Source: Chengkuizengella marina
GTDB taxonomy: Bacteria > Bacillota > Bacilli > Paenibacillales > KCTC-33759
Assembly (NCBI RefSeq): GCF_009910845.1
Contig: NZ_SIJB01000056.1
Location: forward strand, 1-61,854
Direction of reading: 5' to 3'
Length of the DNA stretch: 61,854 nucleotides
Position 1 is the first letter of the stretch. The number at the start of each line of letters is the position of its first letter. Made by a program: the position numbers and the translations under genes. The notes under the pieces were generated by a model, which worked only from the letters and a program-made list of their open reading frames with translations, was not told the DNA's origin and searched no databases. Below, one piece after another: positions 39,735 through 48,106 of this stretch.

Positions 39735-39803
39735 ATATACTTCTATAGTATAATAATATGAAGTGGTAAATTAGAAAAAATCTAAATAAACTCGGAGAAA
39801 ATA

Positions 39804-41597
39804 ATGAGTCATATTGCCTTGTATCGCAAATGGAGATCGCAAACTTTCCAAGAAGTAGTAGGACAAAAACATATCGTACAAACCCTACAAAACTCTTTAA
39901 AAGAAAATCGTTTTACACATGCATATTTGTTTAGTGGGCCTAGAGGGACAGGGAAAACAAGTACTGCAAAAATATTTGCTAAGGCATTAAACTGTGAATC
40001 TGGACCTGCAATGGAGCCTTGTAATCAATGTAATGCATGTAAAAGAATCACTGAAGGGGCAGTTATGGATGTGATGGAGATTGATGCAGCCTCTAATAGA
40101 GGTGTTGAGGAGATTCGTGATATTCGTGATAAAGTGAAATATGCTCCAACTGAAGTAAGTTATAAAATCTATATTATTGATGAAGTTCATATGCTTACAA
40201 CCGAAGCTTTTAACGCTCTTTTAAAAACATTGGAGGAACCACCAGCCCATGTTATCTTTATTCTAGCAACCACGGAGCCTCATCGAATTCCAGCAACGAT
40301 TATTTCAAGGTGTCAAAGGTTTGATTTTCGAAGAGTTGCCATAGAAGAACAAGAGAAAAGAATGAGATTTATTTGTGAACAAGAGAATATATCCATTGAT
40401 GATGATGCACTTCAATATATTGCACTTTTATCTGATGGAGGTATGAGAGACGCTTTGAGCTTGTTGGATCAAATTGTATCCTTCTCAGGTCAACATATTT
40501 CGTATGAGCAAGTTATTGAAGCTACAGGGGGTATTGAGTCCAGTCAGTTTTTAAAAATAGCAGAAGCAGTAAAAGAACAAAATGCAGGTCAAATACTTGA
40601 GCTGATCAGCCATCTGATGCAAGAAGGAAAAGATGCTGATAAATGTTTAGAAAGTTTGATTTATTACTACAGAGATTTATTGGTCATAAAAATGGTGGAT
40701 CAGGCTCAGGACGTAACAGACCGTGTGTTAGATGTATCTAGTTATTCTAATTTAGCCGAAGAATATGAGAATGAAGAGGTTTTTCAAATCATTGATACAT
40801 TAAATCAGTATCAAGTAGAAATGAAATACGCTTCTAATCCACAAACTTTATTAGAAATCGCACTCATGAAAATTTGTACTTTGAATGTTCAAGAGCAGAA
40901 CAACGTACATTTACAAGAACCCTTATCACAAGCAGAAACAAATATGCAATTGAATACCCGACCTAATTACAATGACCCTTCCCTTGCAACTTTAATTCAA
41001 AGGGTTGAGCAATTAGAAAAACAAATTTCCAAATGGGAGAAATCTGGTGGGGTTGAGTCTCGAGCAACACAAACTAGCGAAAAGAAGCAAGTTAACACTA
41101 CTAAACAACCTATTACGAAATTGAATCTTCAATCCAAGGAAAAATTGCTTGTCTTTTTAAACCAAAAAGAACAGGATGCCTTTAAACGTATTCTGTTAAA
41201 ATGGAGTCAAGTATTAAATATAGTTAAATCAAAAAAAATTACGGTACATGCTTGGTTAGTGGATGGTGAACCTGTTTCGATAAATAATAACGTTGTATTG
41301 GTTGCTTTCAAAAATACCATTCATAGAGAAACAACAGAAAAACAAACGAACAAACAAATGATTGAAGAAGTACTCCATGAAGTATATAATGAACCCATCC
41401 AGCTCAAAACAGTCATGTTAAAGGACTGGCATGATGTACAATCCATGGGTACTCAAGAAACTCAAAAAAATCAACAGTCTCAAAGCTTAGAATTAGTTTC
41501 AGAACATCAAAAAAATGAGGAAACAAAGCAGGATTGGGTTGATGAGGCCGTTCAATTGTTTGGCAGCGACTTAGTGCAAATAGAAGATGAAAAGTGA
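39804..41597 (+). CDS. dnaX: DNA polymerase III subunits gamma/tau
   Basis: A 597-residue clamp-loader ATPase with Walker A GPRGTGKTS, a four-cysteine zinc module (near residues 64-79, CNQCNACKR), Walker B IIDEVHML and the SRC sensor. The C-terminal tau region is charged and glutamine-rich and contacts the helicase and polymerase. ybaB and recR follow in the conserved order. No obvious -1 frameshift signal for gamma production was recognised. Confidence 0.95.
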   Translation: MSHIALYRKWRSQTFQEVVGQKHIVQTLQNSLKENRFTHAYLFSGPRGTGKTSTAKIFAKALNCESGPAMEPCNQCNACKRITEGAVMDVMEIDAASNRGVEEIRDIRDKVKYAPTEVSYKIYIIDEVHMLTTEAFNALLKTLEEPPAHVIFILATTEPHRIPATIISRCQRFDFRRVAIEEQEKRMRFICEQENISIDDDALQYIALLSDGGMRDALSLLDQIVSFSGQHISYEQVIEATGGIESSQFLKIAEAVKEQNAGQILELISHLMQEGKDADKCLESLIYYYRDLLVIKMVDQAQDVTDRVLDVSSYSNLAEEYENEEVFQIIDTLNQYQVEMKYASNPQTLLEIALMKICTLNVQEQNNVHLQEPLSQAETNMQLNTRPNYNDPSLATLIQRVEQLEKQISKWEKSGGVESRATQTSEKKQVNTTKQPITKLNLQSKEKLLVFLNQKEQDAFKRILLKWSQVLNIVKSKKITVHAWLVDGEPVSINNNVVLVAFKNTIHRETTEKQTNKQMIEEVLHEVYNEPIQLKTVMLKDWHDVQSMGTQETQKNQQSQSLELVSEHQKNEETKQDWVDEAVQLFGSDLVQIEDEK

Positions 41598-41698
41598 AGA
41601 ACTAATATCATTTGTTTAAACATATGATAGGAGATAGCCCTCTAAGTTATGTCCATTTTGATAAAAAGATGATTTGAATATAGAAAGGAAGTTTTACC

Positions 41699-42010
41699 AT
41701 GAGAAATAACATGAATCAAATGATGAAACAAGTGAAAAAAATGCAGGCACAAATGTTAAAAGCGCAAGAGGAACTTAAGGAAAAATCAGTAGAAGGAACA
41801 GCTGGCGGCGGTGTAGTTACAGTCACAGTTTCAGGAGATAAAAAAGTTACTGATGTAGCAATTAAGCCAGAAGCAGTTGACCCAGACGATATTGAAATGT
41901 TACAAGATTTAGTGGTTGCTGCAATGAATGATGCATTAAACAAAGCAGAAGAACTTGCAAATGAAGACTTAGGTAAATTCGCAGGAGGATTACCACCAGG
42001 GTTACTTTAA
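41699..42010 (+). CDS. ybaB: YbaB/EbfC family nucleoid-associated protein
   Basis: A 103-residue dimeric DNA-binding protein (YaaK in Bacillus) with an N-terminal Met/Lys/Gln-rich coil ([15 protein letters not shown]), the [11 protein letters not shown] beta block, and a C-terminal helix ending in the Gly/Pro-rich AGGLPPGLL. It lies between dnaX and recR as in most Bacillales. Confidence 0.94.
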   Translation: MRNNMNQMMKQVKKMQAQMLKAQEELKEKSVEGTAGGGVVTVTVSGDKKVTDVAIKPEAVDPDDIEMLQDLVVAAMNDALNKAEELANEDLGKFAGGLPPGLL

Positions 42011-42077
42011 AATATAGTGTAAATATGAAATAATAATAAATGGGATACATTTTTTATTGTTAAAGGAGTTAAACGCC

Positions 42078-42677
42078 TTGCATTATCCGGAGCCAGTATC
42101 AAAACTTATTGATTCTTTCACTCGTCTGCCCGGAATTGGGACGAAAACTGCAGCCAGACTTGCTTTTCATGTGATTCGTATGAAAGAAGAAGATGTTGTT
42201 GAATTTGCAAAAGCATTGGTGAATGTAAAAAGGAACTTACACTATTGTTCGGTTTGTTGTAACATTACAGATGTTGATCCATGTAGAATCTGTACTGACA
42301 AAAGCAGAGATTCCTCCGTCATTTGTGTTATCCAGGAGCCAAAGGATTTAGTAGCAATGGAACGCACTAAGGAATTTCAAGGATATTATCATGTACTTCA
42401 CGGAGCTATTTCACCGATGGAAGGAATTGGACCAGATGAAATTCGGGTAGCCGAGCTTTTAACCAGACTTAGTGATGAAAAAGTAAAAGAGCTAATTTTA
42501 GCTACAAATCCAAATATTGAAGGTGAAGCAACAGCAATGTACCTTTCTCGATTGGTGAAACCCTTTGGTATAAAAATGACTCGAATAGCGCATGGGTTAC
42601 CGGTGGGTGGAGATTTAGAATATGCCGATGAAGTCACCTTGTCAAAAGCGCTTGAAGGCAGAAGAGAGCTGTTTTAA
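42078..42677 (+). CDS. recR: Recombination mediator RecR
   Basis: A 199-residue protein with N-terminal helix-hairpin-helix ([18 protein letters not shown]), a four-cysteine zinc finger ([16 protein letters not shown] region) and a Toprim domain ([22 protein letters not shown]). It loads RecA with RecO/RecF at gaps. The TTG at 42078 after AAAGGAG gives the standard [12 protein letters not shown] start; an in-frame TTG at 42057 lies before that ribosome site. yaaL/bofA, the usual next genes, are missing. Confidence 0.94.
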   Translation: MHYPEPVSKLIDSFTRLPGIGTKTAARLAFHVIRMKEEDVVEFAKALVNVKRNLHYCSVCCNITDVDPCRICTDKSRDSSVICVIQEPKDLVAMERTKEFQGYYHVLHGAISPMEGIGPDEIRVAELLTRLSDEKVKELILATNPNIEGEATAMYLSRLVKPFGIKMTRIAHGLPVGGDLEYADEVTLSKALEGRRELF

Positions 42678-42698
42678 TATATTGTGTTAAAGGAAATT

Positions 42699-42739
42699 AA
42701 ACTCTTGTTTACGGATGTTCCGTATTCAGGAGTTTTTTT
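42699..42739 (+). terminator. Terminator after recR
   Basis: AAACTCTTG (42699-42707) pairs CAGGAGTTT (42727-42735), with an inner ACGGA/TCCGT stem, followed by a T run. Confidence 0.85.
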
Positions 42740-43111
42740 GCGTACAACTTGAATTATCAGCTTCCGGTTAAATCTATAAAATTAAGAGTTAAACCGAATT
42801 TAATGTGGGTAATGAATATGAATTCTTTTACATTTTTGTGATATAGTTCTTGACCAAATTATAACTCCATATTATTCTATTTAAAGATATATTTAAACTA
42901 TTATGGTTACTTTTAACTATGTAAAATTATACAATTGCATTATTGAAAGAGAGATAATAGGAAAAGTATATTTTTGTTTTTGTAGTTATTACCACTGGTA
43001 GATAATGAACAGCAAGGAGTGTGTCATGATGAAGAAATAATTTAACTAGTTGGGTTAAGTGCCATATTTAATTTTAATTCAGAAAATTTTTAATAGAAAG
43101 GGAAATTCATT
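42740..43111 (+). other. Leader region of the biosynthetic cluster
   Basis: This 372-base AT-rich stretch holds no ordinary gene. TTGACC (42850-42855), 17 bases, TATTCT (42873-42878) is the best promoter candidate. Further down, AAGGAG (43014-43019) is followed 6 bases later by a four-codon frame ATGATGAAGAAATAA (43026-43040), possibly a leader peptide or the remnant of a lost gene start. Confidence 0.5.
42850..42878 (+). promoter_or_regulatory. Candidate promoter of the biosynthetic cluster
   Basis: TTGACC and TATTCT separated by 17 bases, roughly 230 bases before the first exporter gene. Confidence 0.5.
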
Positions 43112-44104
43112 TTGATTATAAGGACTTCTAACTTGACTAAGGAATTTTCATTAAAGAAAAAAAAGAAGGGATTAAGAGGATCTATTCAATCAATATTGAA
43201 ACCTAGTTACCAAACAATTAAAGCAGTGAAAGGTATAAATTTTCAGGTAAAGCAAGGTGAGATGCTAGGGTTTATTGGTCCTAATGGATCTGGGAAATCA
43301 ACAACAATCAAAATGCTTTCAGGAATATTGACACCATCAGAAGGAGAGTTACAAGTTTTAGGTACTAATCCAGTTACTCAACGTCGTAAATTAACTAGGC
43401 ATATTGGAACAGTGTACGGACAAAAATCACAATTATGGTATCATATTCCTCCTATTGATACATTTTATTTGTTTTCTAAAATCTATGAAATTGAGGAAAA
43501 TGCATTTAAAAAACAATTAGATAAACTTGTAGAACTATTTCAACTTGAAAATATATTAAATGTTGCTGCTCGTAAACTAAGTCTAGGTCAAAGAATGAAA
43601 TGTGAAATTGCTGCATCCTTGTTACATCAACCGAAATTAGTATTTTTAGATGAGCCAACTATAGGACTAGATATTATTGCTAAACAGCAAATTCGAGAAG
43701 CTTTACTAGAGATGAACCGCTCAGAGGGTACTACCGTGATGCTAACAAGTCACGATGTTGGAGACATAGAATCATTATGCGATAGGGTTATCGTGATAAA
43801 TCAAGGGGAAATGGTTTTTGACGATCATATCGATCAGCTAAAAAGACGCTTTATCCATCATAAAGTGGTAGAAATTGGATTTACAAAACCGACAGTGGTG
43901 AATAGTTTACCTCCCGATGTTGACATTATTTATGCTGATCAAATGAATTTGAAATTAAAAGTTAAACATGGTATTTCACAGCTCATGGAACATTTAATGG
44001 TGCAATATTCTGTTGCAGATCTAAATATAAATGAGCCCTCTATGGAAGAAGTCATTAGATCTATTTATCAGGAGTCATCACAGGAGGAAGTGAAAAATGC
44101 CTAA
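43112..44104 (+). CDS. ABC transporter ATP-binding protein
   Basis: A 330-residue ATPase with Walker A GPNGSGKST, the variant signature LSLGQRMKCE, Walker B LVFLDEPT and the H-loop TSHD. The basic N-terminal insertion (KKKKKGLRGS, then ILKPSYQTIKAVKG) is typical of ATPases paired with DUF990/ABC-2 permeases. The start is TTG, 8 bases after AAAGGGA. The gene overlaps the next permease by 8 bases. As first gene of the cluster it likely powers product export or immunity. Confidence 0.88.
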   Translation: MIIRTSNLTKEFSLKKKKKGLRGSIQSILKPSYQTIKAVKGINFQVKQGEMLGFIGPNGSGKSTTIKMLSGILTPSEGELQVLGTNPVTQRRKLTRHIGTVYGQKSQLWYHIPPIDTFYLFSKIYEIEENAFKKQLDKLVELFQLENILNVAARKLSLGQRMKCEIAASLLHQPKLVFLDEPTIGLDIIAKQQIREALLEMNRSEGTTVMLTSHDVGDIESLCDRVIVINQGEMVFDDHIDQLKRRFIHHKVVEIGFTKPTVVNSLPPDVDIIYADQMNLKLKVKHGISQLMEHLMVQYSVADLNINEPSMEEVIRSIYQESSQEEVKNA

Positions 44105-44900
44105 TGTATGGAAGAAAATAGATAAATATTTAGCAGTAACTAGGGTCAGTATTAAAAATGTTTTTGCCTATGTACGTGAGATGGCCTATCGATCAACATT
44201 TATGATCGTTATATTATTTGTTTTTATCAAATTATGGGGTGTTGCATTTGCTGATCATCAAAGTATAGCAGGCATTACATATGAGCAAACGTTATGGTAT
44301 TTAGTCGTTACAGAAGCCATTATTATGAGTAAAATTTCTATTGGTAATGTGATTTCAAGAGAAGTGATTAGTGGTTCGTTAGCTTATACACTAGGGAGGC
44401 CTTATAATTATCTTCTTTATCATTTTTTTAATGGATTTGGTGAGTCGATTATTCGCCTCGCAATTAATGTAATAGCTGGCAGTACGCTGGTGTTCTTGTT
44501 TGTGGGTCCTCCCGCTGTAGAACTTTGGGTGGTATTCCCTGTGATGATTACCATTCTATTTGCTATCATTATTGATTTCTTAATTACTGCAATGATCAGC
44601 TTTTTAGCTTTTTTTACGGAAGAAGTAAGTGGTTTTTTCTTTGTCTATCAAAAGATTTTATTCATTTTAGGAGGATTACTTATTCCAATAGATTTTTTCC
44701 CAGAATGGCTTCAAGAATTTTCAGGCTTGCTTCCATTTCAACTAATTTTATATGCTCCAGCTAAATTGTTTATTAACTTTTCAGTGGAGACGTTCAATTA
44801 TATTATTTTACAACAATTCCTTTGGATGTTTGCGTTAGGAGTTACTTTGGGAATTTTGTTTTTGTTAGGAAAAAGGAGATTAAGCGTGAATGGAGGCTAG
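44097..44900 (+). CDS. ABC-2 family transporter permease
   Basis: A 267-residue permease with six predicted transmembrane helices (near 27-48, 63-85, 110-135, 145-172, 180-200 and 235-260). The cytoplasmic N-terminus contains a short amphipathic coupling helix. It overlaps the ATPase gene and is followed one base later by a second permease, so the exporter is a heterodimer. Confidence 0.85.
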   Translation: MPNVWKKIDKYLAVTRVSIKNVFAYVREMAYRSTFMIVILFVFIKLWGVAFADHQSIAGITYEQTLWYLVVTEAIIMSKISIGNVISREVISGSLAYTLGRPYNYLLYHFFNGFGESIIRLAINVIAGSTLVFLFVGPPAVELWVVFPVMITILFAIIIDFLITAMISFLAFFTEEVSGFFFVYQKILFILGGLLIPIDFFPEWLQEFSGLLPFQLILYAPAKLFINFSVETFNYIILQQFLWMFALGVTLGILFLLGKRRLSVNGG

Positions 44901-44901
44901 T

Positions 44902-45702
44902 ATGATTTTGAAACGAATTAAGGGAGAGTTAATATTCTTATTATCTGTTTGGAAATTGAATTTATCTTCAGCCATGGAATACAGAGCAAGTTTTCTGATA
45001 CAGGTATTTATGATGGTGATTAATAATGCAATTTATTTTGTATTCTGGCTGTTATTTTTTGATCAGTTTGAACAAGTAGGTGGTTGGGCATTACATGATA
45101 TGTTCTTACTATTTGCTATTGTGACCACTGGATTTGGGATTGCATTCATGCTTTTTGGTAATGGAACACGATTGTCTAGTTCTATTGAAGAAGGGCAGAT
45201 GGATTACTATCTAGCTCTGCCAAGAAACGTTCAACTTTATGCACTCGCTTCTAGGAGTTCAGTAGGGGCTATTGGAGATATTATGTTTGGTGTTTCGATG
45301 TTTATACTTGCAGGGCATTATACGATACAAGCTATCTTACTATGGATGTTGTGTTCCTTATTCGTTGCATCCATTATCGTATCTTACGTATCCATACTGA
45401 GTAGCACAGCATTTTGGATAGGCAGGGCATCGATTTTAACAGAACAAGGAACAAATGCGTTACTTACTTTTTCGATGTATCCCACAAAAATATTTGAAGG
45501 ACTAGGATATTTTCTTATTTTTACTATTATACCTGCTGGTTTTATTTCTGTTGTACCCGTGGAGATAATAAGCGAGATAAATGTATCTAAATTAGTAATG
45601 CTAGGTTTCGTTACCATTATTCTACTAGTGATTTCTATCATTATGTTTAACAGAGGTCTACGAAAATACGAGTCTGGAAACATGTTGAACATTAACTTGT
45701 AA
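44902..45702 (+). CDS. ABC-2 family transporter permease (DUF990-like)
   Basis: A 266-residue permease with six predicted helices; the N-terminal KRIKGELIFLLSVWKLNLSSAMEYRASF stretch is characteristic of DUF990 partners. The ATG at 44902 follows GGAGG by 5 bases and lies two bases after the previous stop. The start of the carrier protein gene is 69 bases further, with no terminator between, so the exporter and biosynthetic genes are probably cotranscribed. Confidence 0.83.
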   Translation: MILKRIKGELIFLLSVWKLNLSSAMEYRASFLIQVFMMVINNAIYFVFWLLFFDQFEQVGGWALHDMFLLFAIVTTGFGIAFMLFGNGTRLSSSIEEGQMDYYLALPRNVQLYALASRSSVGAIGDIMFGVSMFILAGHYTIQAILLWMLCSLFVASIIVSYVSILSSTAFWIGRASILTEQGTNALLTFSMYPTKIFEGLGYFLIFTIIPAGFISVVPVEIISEINVSKLVMLGFVTIILLVISIIMFNRGLRKYESGNMLNINL

Positions 45703-45771
45703 TTGCATATTATTCTTGCATAAATCTCCTATAACGAATACTGATATACACTAAAAAATAGAGGTGGAAAA

Positions 45772-46011
45772 ATGAATACAAAAGAAATCATTAAAAGCTA
45801 CGTTTTAGAAAAATTGGAAAAAGATAATATAAAAAATGATGATGATATTTTTGAATTAGGTTTTGTTAGCTCTATGTTTGCAATGGAGTTAGTGATGTTT
45901 CTCGAACAAACATTCAATATAAATATAGAGAGTGATGATTTAACGCTTGATAACTTTAAAAGTATTGACAATATGACAAAGTTGGCAGAGAAGAAAGTAT
46001 CAATAATCTAA
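45772..46011 (+). CDS. Free-standing acyl carrier protein (FkbH partner type)
   Basis: A 79-residue acidic ACP. The phosphopantetheine serine is Ser34 in LGFVSSMFAMEL. This departs from the usual DSL and matches the (N)S-(L/M)-FAM signature of carriers that work with FkbH enzymes in glyceryl/hydroxymalonyl/aminomalonyl-ACP formation (for example ZmaD of zwittermicin). The FkbH gene follows 41 bases later. GAGGTGG precedes the ATG. Confidence 0.85.
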   Translation: MNTKEIIKSYVLEKLEKDNIKNDDDIFELGFVSSMFAMELVMFLEQTFNINIESDDLTLDNFKSIDNMTKLAEKKVSII

Positions 46012-46052
46012 ATCGTGATTTTTATTATATCTTACACAAACAGGTGATATTC

Positions 46053-47102
46053 ATGAAGCAAATGACTGTAAAGCAACAGACAAAGAAAATAAAATGTGTT
46101 GTTTGGGATTTGGACAATACGGTTTGGCAAGGGGTTTTGTTAGAAGATAAGCAAGTTGTATTGCGTGAAAAGATAAAGGATATGATGAACAGCTTAGATG
46201 AAAGAGGAATACTTCAATCTATTGCTAGTAAAAATGATTGGGATAAGGCAATGACGAAGTTGGAACAGCTTGGTATTAAAGATTTATTTTTGTACCCCCA
46301 AATAGGATGGAATTCAAAATCTGAATCTATAAAAACGATTAGTGAATCATTAAATATTGGACTCGATACGATTGCTTTTATTGATGATGATCCGTATGAG
46401 CGAGATGAAGTTGTGTTTACGCATAAAGAGGTGCGTTGTATTGATGCAACGGAAACGGACAACTTACTAGATCGTAGTGATATGAATCCAGAGTTTATTA
46501 CAGAGGAATCAAAGCGAAGAAGATCAATGTATTTGGCAGAGGTGGATCGAAAGTTAGCAGAGAGTGATTTTAAAGGTCCCAAAGACTCTTTTTTAAAGGA
46601 ATTAGAAATGAAGCTCATCATTTCAGACGCAAAAGAAGAGGATTTAAAACGTGCAGAAGAACTAACAATGCGTACAAACCAGCTGAATACGACGGGGGTA
46701 ACTTACTCGTATGATGAGCTGGATCAATTGAGAAAGTCTGACGATTTTATGCTGCTTGTAGTGGAATTAAATGATAAATATGGATCTTATGGGAAGATTG
46801 GATTGTCTCTTATTGAAATGAAGGGAGACAAATGGAACATTAAATTGCTTCTAATGTCTTGTAGGGTGATGAGCCGTGGTGTCGGAACGATCCTTATCAA
46901 TCATATTATGATGTTAGCTAAACAAAACAAAAAACGACTGTTTGCACAATTTGTACCCAATGGTAGAAATCGTCAAATGTATATTACTTATAAATTTGCT
47001 GGTTTTAAAGACGTGAGTAAAAGTGGTGATTTGATTGCCATGGAAAGTGATCTCGCAAATATTCAACAATTTCCTGATTATGTTGAAGTTGACATTGTTT
47101 AA
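46053..47102 (+). CDS. FkbH-type glyceryl-ACP synthase (HAD-fold)
   Basis: A 349-residue protein with the FkbH HAD domain: DLDNTVWQG with Asp19 and Asp21, then IASKND and FIDDDPYERDEV. A C-terminal GNAT-like region follows (about 200-340; RTNQLNTTGV, then LLLMSCRVMSRGVG). FkbH enzymes take 1,3-bisphosphoglycerate, dephosphorylate it and load D-glycerate on a dedicated ACP. The redox partners that would turn glyceryl- into hydroxymalonyl- or methoxymalonyl-ACP are not in the window, so glyceryl itself may be the unit used. The ATG at 46053 follows CAGGTGAT. Confidence 0.9.
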   Translation: MKQMTVKQQTKKIKCVVWDLDNTVWQGVLLEDKQVVLREKIKDMMNSLDERGILQSIASKNDWDKAMTKLEQLGIKDLFLYPQIGWNSKSESIKTISESLNIGLDTIAFIDDDPYERDEVVFTHKEVRCIDATETDNLLDRSDMNPEFITEESKRRRSMYLAEVDRKLAESDFKGPKDSFLKELEMKLIISDAKEEDLKRAEELTMRTNQLNTTGVTYSYDELDQLRKSDDFMLLVVELNDKYGSYGKIGLSLIEMKGDKWNIKLLLMSCRVMSRGVGTILINHIMMLAKQNKKRLFAQFVPNGRNRQMYITYKFAGFKDVSKSGDLIAMESDLANIQQFPDYVEVDIV

Positions 47103-47131
47103 TAAGTGAATCATCTAGGGAGGTGGATTAT

Positions 47132-48070
47132 ATGAATGCTGTCTTTATGTTTCCAGGGCAGGGGAGTCAAGTTTTAGGTATGGGAAAGGACCTATATGAG
47201 TCGGTTCCATTTATTAAAGATAAAATAGAAAAAGCTTCTAGTGTGAGCAAACTCGATTTACCTTATTACATGTTTGAAAGTAATAAAGAAGAAATGATAC
47301 AGCCAGAGATTGCCCAGATCTCATTGTATACCTTAAGTACTGCGATTGCAATGTATCTTGTGGAAGAAGGGATACAACCTTGGGCTGTAGTAGGACACAG
47401 TTTAGGTGAGTATAGTTCACTTGTGATAGCGGGTAGTTTGCGTTGGGAACAAGGGTTGGAGCTCTTACTGCAAAGAAGTGAAGCCATGAGAAAGGTAAAT
47501 GAACGGAACAAAGGACGAATGGCGGCCATCATGGGATTAGATGAGTCTGTTGTTGCAGAAATGTGCAGTGAAATATCTAGTCATTTGGGTGAGGTCTGTA
47601 TCGCTAACTATAACTGTCCTAAGCAAACGGTGGTTTCTGGACAAGCTCGAGCCGTAGAGGAAGTGGTTCAGCGTGCTAGAGATGCACGGGCAATTGCGGA
47701 TGTCATTCATGTACAGGGAGCTTGTCATTCGCCATTGATGGAAAATGCACAACATGAACTAACATATCGTATAGATAAGCTAACCATGTCGCCACCAACA
47801 TGTACTTTTATCTCAAGTATTAACGGAGAGAAGATATTAGATATAAACACATACCAGGCACTTTTTAAACATCAAATTACTTTACCAGTTTATTGGGAGA
47901 AAGCAATAAAAAAGTGTGTGGAATTAGGTGCTGAGCAATTTGTTGAGGTTGGTCCAGGAAGAATTCTTACTAGTCTAGTAAAAGGTGTGGATCGGTATCT
48001 CAATGTTATTTCGATAGGAGATGTTCATTCTCTACATCAATATATGAACCAGTATACATTATCTTCATAG
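47132..48070 (+). CDS. Discrete acyltransferase (trans-acting, malonyl type)
   Basis: A 312-residue FabD-like acyltransferase: GQGSQ oxyanion loop, Ser90 in GHSLGEY, Arg in QRSEAMR, His199 in GACHSPLM. The malonyl-type selectivity motif is normally GAFHSP; here Phe is replaced by Cys. It lies directly before an AT-less PKS module and most likely charges that module's ACP with malonyl. A housekeeping fabD is expected elsewhere. The ATG at 47132 follows GGGAGGTGG. Confidence 0.87.
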   Translation: MNAVFMFPGQGSQVLGMGKDLYESVPFIKDKIEKASSVSKLDLPYYMFESNKEEMIQPEIAQISLYTLSTAIAMYLVEEGIQPWAVVGHSLGEYSSLVIAGSLRWEQGLELLLQRSEAMRKVNERNKGRMAAIMGLDESVVAEMCSEISSHLGEVCIANYNCPKQTVVSGQARAVEEVVQRARDARAIADVIHVQGACHSPLMENAQHELTYRIDKLTMSPPTCTFISSINGEKILDINTYQALFKHQITLPVYWEKAIKKCVELGAEQFVEVGPGRILTSLVKGVDRYLNVISIGDVHSLHQYMNQYTLSS

Positions 48071-48106
48071 AAAGTTATATTTTTACTTCAGGAAGGAATG
48101 AACTTG

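Noticed and set aside
37452-39803. tRNA genes near dnaX, as seen in some Bacillus genomes
   Set aside because: No T-loop (GGTTCGAATCC-like) sequence was found in the intergenic stretches.
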